DNA from: Saksenaea vasiformis B4078
Lineage: Eukaryota > Mucoromycota > Mucoromycetes > Mucorales > Saksenaeaceae
NCBI GenBank assembly: GCA_000697055.1
Contig: JNDT01002392.1
Span: forward strand, 124,001 to 188,000
Reading direction: 5' to 3'
Length of the DNA: 64,000 bases
The position numbers and the translations under genes are program-made. Shown here in pieces: positions 59,278-64,000 of this stretch. Under the pieces are notes generated by a model that did no database searches, was not told the DNA's origin, and saw nothing but the letters and a program-made list of their open reading frames with translations. Position 1 is the first letter of the stretch. Each line of letters starts with the position of its first letter.

Positions 59278-60731
59278 TTGTACCTGCTGCTGTTGTACCT
59301 GCTGCTGTTGTTGTTGCTGGTGCATTAATTGTTGGTTCATCGTAGCTTGCTGCTGCAACTGGATATACGAGGCATTACTGTTACCAACCATGTTGCTGGT
59401 AGACCAGGAACGTAAGAAGCGCTTTTCCCCTAAAAAGACCGACTTACGGATTGCGCATCATTTTGGACTGATTCAATTGCATCGCGTGTAGCCGTACTTG
59501 GTTATTTAAAGCCACCTTCGCATAACCGTAAGCCTACAATCTTGAAGCACAGAATTACCTTTTGTTCATGTGTCAATGTCAGCGGATTCTGACCACCAAG
59601 ACCAATGGCATTCATACAACTACTAACAATGGCGCTAGAAACGTGAACAGTCCCTGGTTGTCGTTGCATGTTAATCATCGGTTGCCCGTGCGCATTTAAT
59701 GGTACGCTCTGGGCTCCTGTCATTGGTGAATTCATCATGCCTTCCGCTGTCGGATGACCAATTGCATCTGTTCCCATTGCATTTGCTCGTTGCATTTGCT
59801 GCGGTGAATAGGATGGAGACGCGTTGTGTCTCCCTGCTATTTGTTGCTGAGGCAATGTAGCGGGCATGCTTTGTGGAGTATGTACAATGGTGTTCGTTGG
59901 CGGCGGCATTGCGCTGTGCGGCAGTGATGCCGTACTACTTGCAGGCGACGGACGATGGTCCCGTGACAACGGAGTTTGCTGTGAAGGCACACTTGGCATA
60001 TGTGGTGTCTGATTAGGATGTTGTGCCTGTGGATGTTGAGGATGATGCGCTGGATCGTGCTGAGCCGTATGGTGAATAGGATGGTTTTGCGGTTGATTTT
60101 GGGCAAGTCTCTGAGCTTCGGAAGCACGACGCTGTTGGAACTGATGTTGTTGTTGTGCCGCTTGCTGCATGGTATACGCTCGTTGCTGTTGCAATGATTC
60201 CTCTCTCCTCATTCGGAGGTATTCATGATACTGTCAGTGCGAGTCAAAACACAATCGGAAACTTTCCATCCTTTTACCTCATCGTGGAGAGCCGCCTCCT
60301 TGCTTACTTGAGCATCTCTTTGTTTTGCATGATACATGTCCCAAAAGACCCCCCACCAATCAGACAGAAAGCCAACGGATACGTCAACAGGAGGGGGTGC
60401 CTCGACTGGCACTCCCGCCTCCATAGCAAAGGAATGAGCTGCCTGGAGAAAATTATGTTTCTTGCAATAGTCGTAAATGTACAAGTGCAACATTTCGGTT
60501 GCCCTGACATCCGCAGGTGACCGTCCGGTGGGTCTAAAGAACCATTGTGTCAGTTGCCGTTCGTTACAGTTCAAAAGTGTTTGCAATTGTCTTCTTCTCT
60601 TAATCTTTTGAAGCCCTTGACGTATTTGCCACGCAAGCAGCCATGGTCAAAAGATGGAGCAATGCCATTGCTGGTAGATTCCGTGTTACATACCCATCCC
60701 AAGCGTTTCTCCTTATTTGCGACTGAGCCAT
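56423..60731 (-). CDS. LEUNIG-like LUFS/Q-rich/WD40 transcriptional corepressor
   Basis: Exons: 60731-60694, 60533-60278, 60230-59559, 59515-59448, 59395-58680, 58623-58547, 58487-57051, 56968-56423; together 1270 codons, all in phase. An N-terminal LUFS domain with LisH (ATEMLHLYIYDYCKKHNFLQAAHSF, then FLSDWWGVFWDMYHAK) is followed by ~700 residues rich in Gln, Pro and His, and by C-terminal WD40 repeats (GHTGKVSTVGFSNDGQWLVSAGND, ATCSHDKSVRIWDV, and ending EKNLVLWKV). This architecture is that of plant LEUNIG/LUH, nuclear corepressors that work with SSDP/LIM-binding partners and Mediator. Yeast Flo8 shares only the LUFS domain. An in-frame TAG at 58014-58016 lies in a Gln run before the WD40 part, and no intron removes it. 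It may be a base error, polymorphism, true truncation or readthrough. Confidence 0.85.
58014..58016 (-). other. In-frame TAG within the Gln tract of the LUFS/WD40 gene
   Basis: The minus strand reads CAA CAG TAG CAA CAA CAG in frame, with the Gln tract and coding frame continuing on both sides. A single C-to-T change in a CAG codon would create it. Other genes here end with TAG as a normal stop, so code reassignment is not supported. Confidence 0.8.
59030..59330 (-). repeat. Poly-Gln (CAG/CAA)n tract
   Basis: About 300 bases of mixed CAG and CAA codons, with scattered Pro (CCA/CCG), encoding a largely Gln-Pro segment of the corepressor. Interruption by mixed synonymous codons suggests a long-maintained Gln-rich region, though length polymorphism is likely. 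Confidence 0.85.
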
Positions 60732-62051
60732 GTCTGAAACAGAAAACACAGGCGTCTTCGGTATTATGTTGCAAACGAACTGTCAGTTAAGAACAATAAA
60801 AAAAAATCGTAAAGAGCAAGGCTCACAGAAAAGAGAAGGGGAAAGGGTGCGGTGCTAGAAGAAGCAGAGAAAACGGAGATTTGTCGACCTCTTATATTGC
60901 GATTTCATTTTGACGACGTCACAGCCGGCAGTTTTTTTTCTTTTTTTTCTTCTTTTTTTTTTGGCTGACCAACCGTGCACGATACTGGTTTCCCATGCTC
61001 TCACGGCGTTATTTGCATTATCGTGAGTCTCTACTTACCAACATTTTCTCTTTTTCACAATGGCTGTGTAAAGTAAAATTGAAAAGAAAAGCTAGGTGAA
61101 CCTTCTTTTTCGTTGCTAGCGTAATGGATTATTTTCGGTGCTTATCGGTGTTGAATTTCATGTGTGTGATAATAGCCTTTTTCGATCCCTATTTCTCTTC
61201 TTTCTCTTCTCCTAGATTATAGCTTGTCTTTTTAACACAATTACAAAGATAGGCCATTGATTTAGTGTGAAAAAGGGAACGATCGACGACCAATTTTCAC
61301 GACTGATCTGGCTTTCACAGTATCGTTTTTTTGTACCAGTGTCGGCAAAGTAAAGTTTCTGGGCGATTTCCGTTAAAATGTTTACCCAAACCTTGATGTT
61401 GTACAACCGCGAACGGATCACATAGGAAATCTGTACATGATTTTTATTCGAATGTCCAACCCCGTCTCGTCATGTTAATTAATTAATAGGCACAGTCTAT
61501 TTGAAATCATGTCATCAATGACATGCCTATTGTCAGCCATCATTAGAATTACGATGTCACCGAAAATAAACAAAAAAACCTCCAATGCGAAGTGCATGGA
61601 TCCCCATTACGTTGGCCCAACCTAGAAAATATTGACTTTTCACCTAACGTAAGATTATTTCAATTCGATAAAATTTAGGTTGGCTAAACCCCTTTTTTCC
61701 TCAAATACGGAGATCTATAGGTCTGTCATCTCATTTTTACATCATGTTCGTCTATCAAAGGAACTAATAGGATGAGCACAATTCCATTACTTCGCTTCAA
61801 ACGTGACACATAACAAATCATGAATATCCTGTTATCCGTATGAGAGAGCAAGTCATCAGACAGACTCTCACCAACTCTTGACAGCGTCGCCAGCTACATC
61901 TTGCTACAAAATGCAGTCACAATGATAGGAAGGTTAAACCGCATAAGCTTTTCGACTGCTGCTCGTCAGTATTAGTTATGTAAAACATGCGGTTTATTAA
62001 TTCTGCTGAAGACCCAAAAAAAAAAGTAGTCCAGTGTATGCTTGAAAGTGA
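60732..62051. other. Spacer upstream of the LUFS/WD40 gene
   Basis: About 1.3 kb. T-runs near 60930-60960 flank the promoter side. The rest is AT-rich with no supported frame or RNA gene. Confidence 0.45.
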
Positions 62052-62551
62052 TTAAGCTAACATGACAACAAAACTGGCCATAAAGAGGGCAACCAGAGCT
62101 GCAGCTTGCACGACCATTGCGGAAGAGAAATCCGATACCAAGGCACTACCGGCATTGCCAGGATTCGTACCACCTAGAGAGGATGCTTGGGATCTCAAAG
62201 AGCCAAGAACTCCTTGAGCAGAGCTCGAAGCTTGACTCATCGAAGACGACGTGCCCGAATAGACAGCAGTAGATATACGGCTTATGGCAGATTCCGCGGA
62301 ATTCACCATAGAAGTTTGTGAAATGCCAGAAAAATTATCAGTAATCGATGAAATCCTTCAGAAAAGGGTGAGCGATTGGAACAGATTTTCTGTAAATCAT
62401 CACTTACTTCGACGTCAGAGAGCTTATAGCCGGAACTAGGACGCCTGTTAGCTGCACTCCTTTAATATAATCTTGAGAAATTACCTTGAGCGTTGGCGAG
62501 TAGCATTAAACAAGCAAGGGAAACCAAGATAGATGCAGTTTTTGGATACAT
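62052..62551 (-). CDS. Small secreted Ser/Ala-rich protein with GPI-type C-terminus
   Basis: Exons 62551-62485, 62459-62408 and 62355-62052 encode 140 aa. Residues 1-21 form a signal peptide (ILVSLACLMLLANA). The middle is rich in Ser, Ala, Gly and Thr and lacks cysteines, a pattern of O-mannosylated wall proteins. The C-terminus is a ~20-residue hydrophobic segment (AAALVALFMASFVVMLA) after small residues, fitting a GPI-attachment signal. No enzymatic domain is seen. Such proteins usually sit on the plasma membrane or in the wall, but the family is not recognised. The second exon is only 52 nt. The gene is divergent from the glutamate 5-kinase gene, with 325 bases between their start codons. 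Confidence 0.7.
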
Positions 62552-62876
62552 TGCGTTGGGAACAAAATGAGCAGGAAAAATCGTACGGGTAGTCGAGCGA
62601 ATGGTCTCCTTTTATTCCTTTTTTTCTTTCCGACACATAGCATCTGACGACTACGAGAAACTGTTTTAGTTCTCAAGTAGGACCCATGGGTTTCACTGTG
62701 GAAAGATGGTCTATTTACGATCCCTATGGGAACCAGGGAAAAGCCGTGCGGACGGGTTGGTGTGGCTTTTTGTGGGAATGACTCATTGTGTGTGATAAAA
62801 AAGAAAACGACAAAATGCTCACTCTTTTTTTTTTCCTTTGGTCTCTTGTCTCACTCACCTCATTCATTATTGAAAC

Positions 62877-64000
62877 ATGATTCATAAAAATCAGCGAAAT
62901 ACCCACCGTCCACAAAAGTCATCACTTACATTGGTACTCAAGGTCGGAACAACGACCATTTGTGATGAACATACCCACTTCCCATTATTATCGAATCTTT
63001 CTCGCATTGTTGAGACCATTCTGAAGCTCAAGTCCCTTGGTCACCATGTTGTTCTTGTTACTAGTGCTGCCGTAGGCACAGGTCTTCGACGTCTTAATAT
63101 GGCACAGAAACCAACAAAGTTGGCGACAAAACAGGTAAAAAGAACGAAGCAAAAGAAGAAGAAATTTCTTAAATTTTTTTTGATGCACTATGCAGGCCGT
63201 GTCTGCGGTTGGACAAGGGCGTTTGATGGCTTTGTACGACGATTTGTTTGGACAATTCAATCAACCCGTTGCGCAAATCCTACTTACCAAAAACGACCTT
63301 GCGGATGTAAGGGAAAACTGAAACTAAACGATTTCATCTAAATTTTTTCCTTTAGCGATCGCAATACTTGAACGCAGTCAATTGTCTCGAAGAATTACTG
63401 ACGATGGGTGTGGTTCCAATTGTGAATGAAAATGATACTATCTCCACACAGGTAAACTTGCGTGCGGGGAACGCGTCTTGTTTCTAAAGTAAAACGGTTA
63501 GGAACTCCGATTTGGCGACAACGACACGTTGTCTGCTATCACAGCTGGCATGGTCAAGGCTGATTATTTGTTTTTATTGACAGATGTCGACTGTCTCTAC
63601 ACGGATAACCCCCGTACCAATCCAAATGCTAAACCTGTGGATGTCTGTGATGATCTGCAGGCTTTGAGAGAGCAGGGTAAAAAAAGAAAAAAAAGAAAAA
63701 AGAACAAAAGAGAATTCCATGATTGGTAAACTCATATTTCCTTTTCCTTAGTATCGGTTGCTTCCGGTGGATCTGCACTTGGCACAGGTGGCATGGCAAC
63801 CAAATTAATTGCAGCGGATCTTGCGACAGCTGCAGGCGTAACAACAATCATCACTCATGGATCAAAAGCTCAAAATATCCTTAAAATCATTCAAGCCGAG
63901 GACAACAATATACCTCTTCATACACGTTTCACGGCGAAAAACAATCCGCTCATGGATCGAAAATGGTGGATTTTGCATGGATTACATACAGCTGGCGTGA
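62877..64000 (+). CDS. PRO1: Glutamate 5-kinase (gamma-glutamyl kinase), 3' end outside the window
   Basis: Exons 62877-63134, 63196-63306, 63356-63451, 63502-63676 and 63752 to beyond 64000. The amino-acid-kinase fold is clear: [98 protein letters not shown], and [20 protein letters not shown] for nucleotide and glutamate binding. It phosphorylates glutamate in the first step of proline synthesis. In most bacteria and fungi a PUA domain may follow the kinase domain; here the sequence ends at ...[11 protein letters not shown], just past the kinase core, so the tail cannot be judged. Usually inhibited by proline, which the sequence does not show. Confidence 0.94.

Noticed and set aside
58908..59345. 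Ala/Val-rich and Leu-rich open frames on the plus strand
   Set aside because: They are shadows of the minus-strand CAG/CAA tract.

Overview
The window looks like nuclear DNA of an early-diverging filamentous fungus, most likely Mucoromycota (Mucorales-like). Introns are short (mostly 44-120 nt, GT-AG with a few GC-AG), 5' leaders are pyrimidine-rich, simple repeats are abundant between genes, and the gene set is eukaryotic and fungal: Met30/SCON-2, Reg1, a Bni1-type formin, fungal-type Tom40 and Tim9, a BIM1-like copper protein. A LEUNIG-like LUFS/WD40 corepressor also fits a non-Dikarya fungus. This placement is inference; the species cannot be named from the sequence.

Layout. 1-6.4 kb: AT-rich, gene-poor DNA. 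6.5-9.1 kb: an RGS-like domain joined to an FSP1/AIF-type NAD(P)H-FAD oxidoreductase (+). 10.2-11.0 kb: U2AF35 (-). 13.4-17.9 kb: three same-strand genes, a CTR copper transporter, a secreted GPI-type BIM1/X325 copper protein and a cationic amino-acid permease (+). 18.0-19.5 kb: organellar-type AsnRS (-). 21.1-22.3 kb: Tom40 (+). 22.7-28.2 kb: a transposon nest with a direct duplication carrying an open 143-aa ORF and a decayed gag-like relic, flanking a broken Mutator-like transposase with a GCM1/WRKY-type zinc finger. 29.5-32.1 kb: Met30-like F-box/WD40 protein and Tim9 (+). 32.6-34.1 kb: gp78/AMFR-like ER ubiquitin ligase (-). 34.9-40.6 kb: an 18-exon formin (-). 43.7-47.5 kb: divergent Reg1-like PP1 regulator (-) and mitochondrial enoyl reductase Etr1 (+). 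47.5-56.4 kb: repeat-rich spacer with small genes, including a four-CxxC protein. 56.4-60.7 kb: LUFS/Q-rich/WD40 corepressor (-) with one in-frame TAG. 62.0-62.6 kb: small GPI-type wall protein (-). 62.9 kb to the end: glutamate 5-kinase (+), cut by the window edge.

Most genes are unrelated housekeeping genes. The one clear functional grouping is CTR plus BIM1-like, since a BIM1 protein assists CTR-dependent copper uptake in Cryptococcus. Gene models were built by hand by joining exons at consensus splice sites with matching phase; exon coordinates are given so they can be tested.
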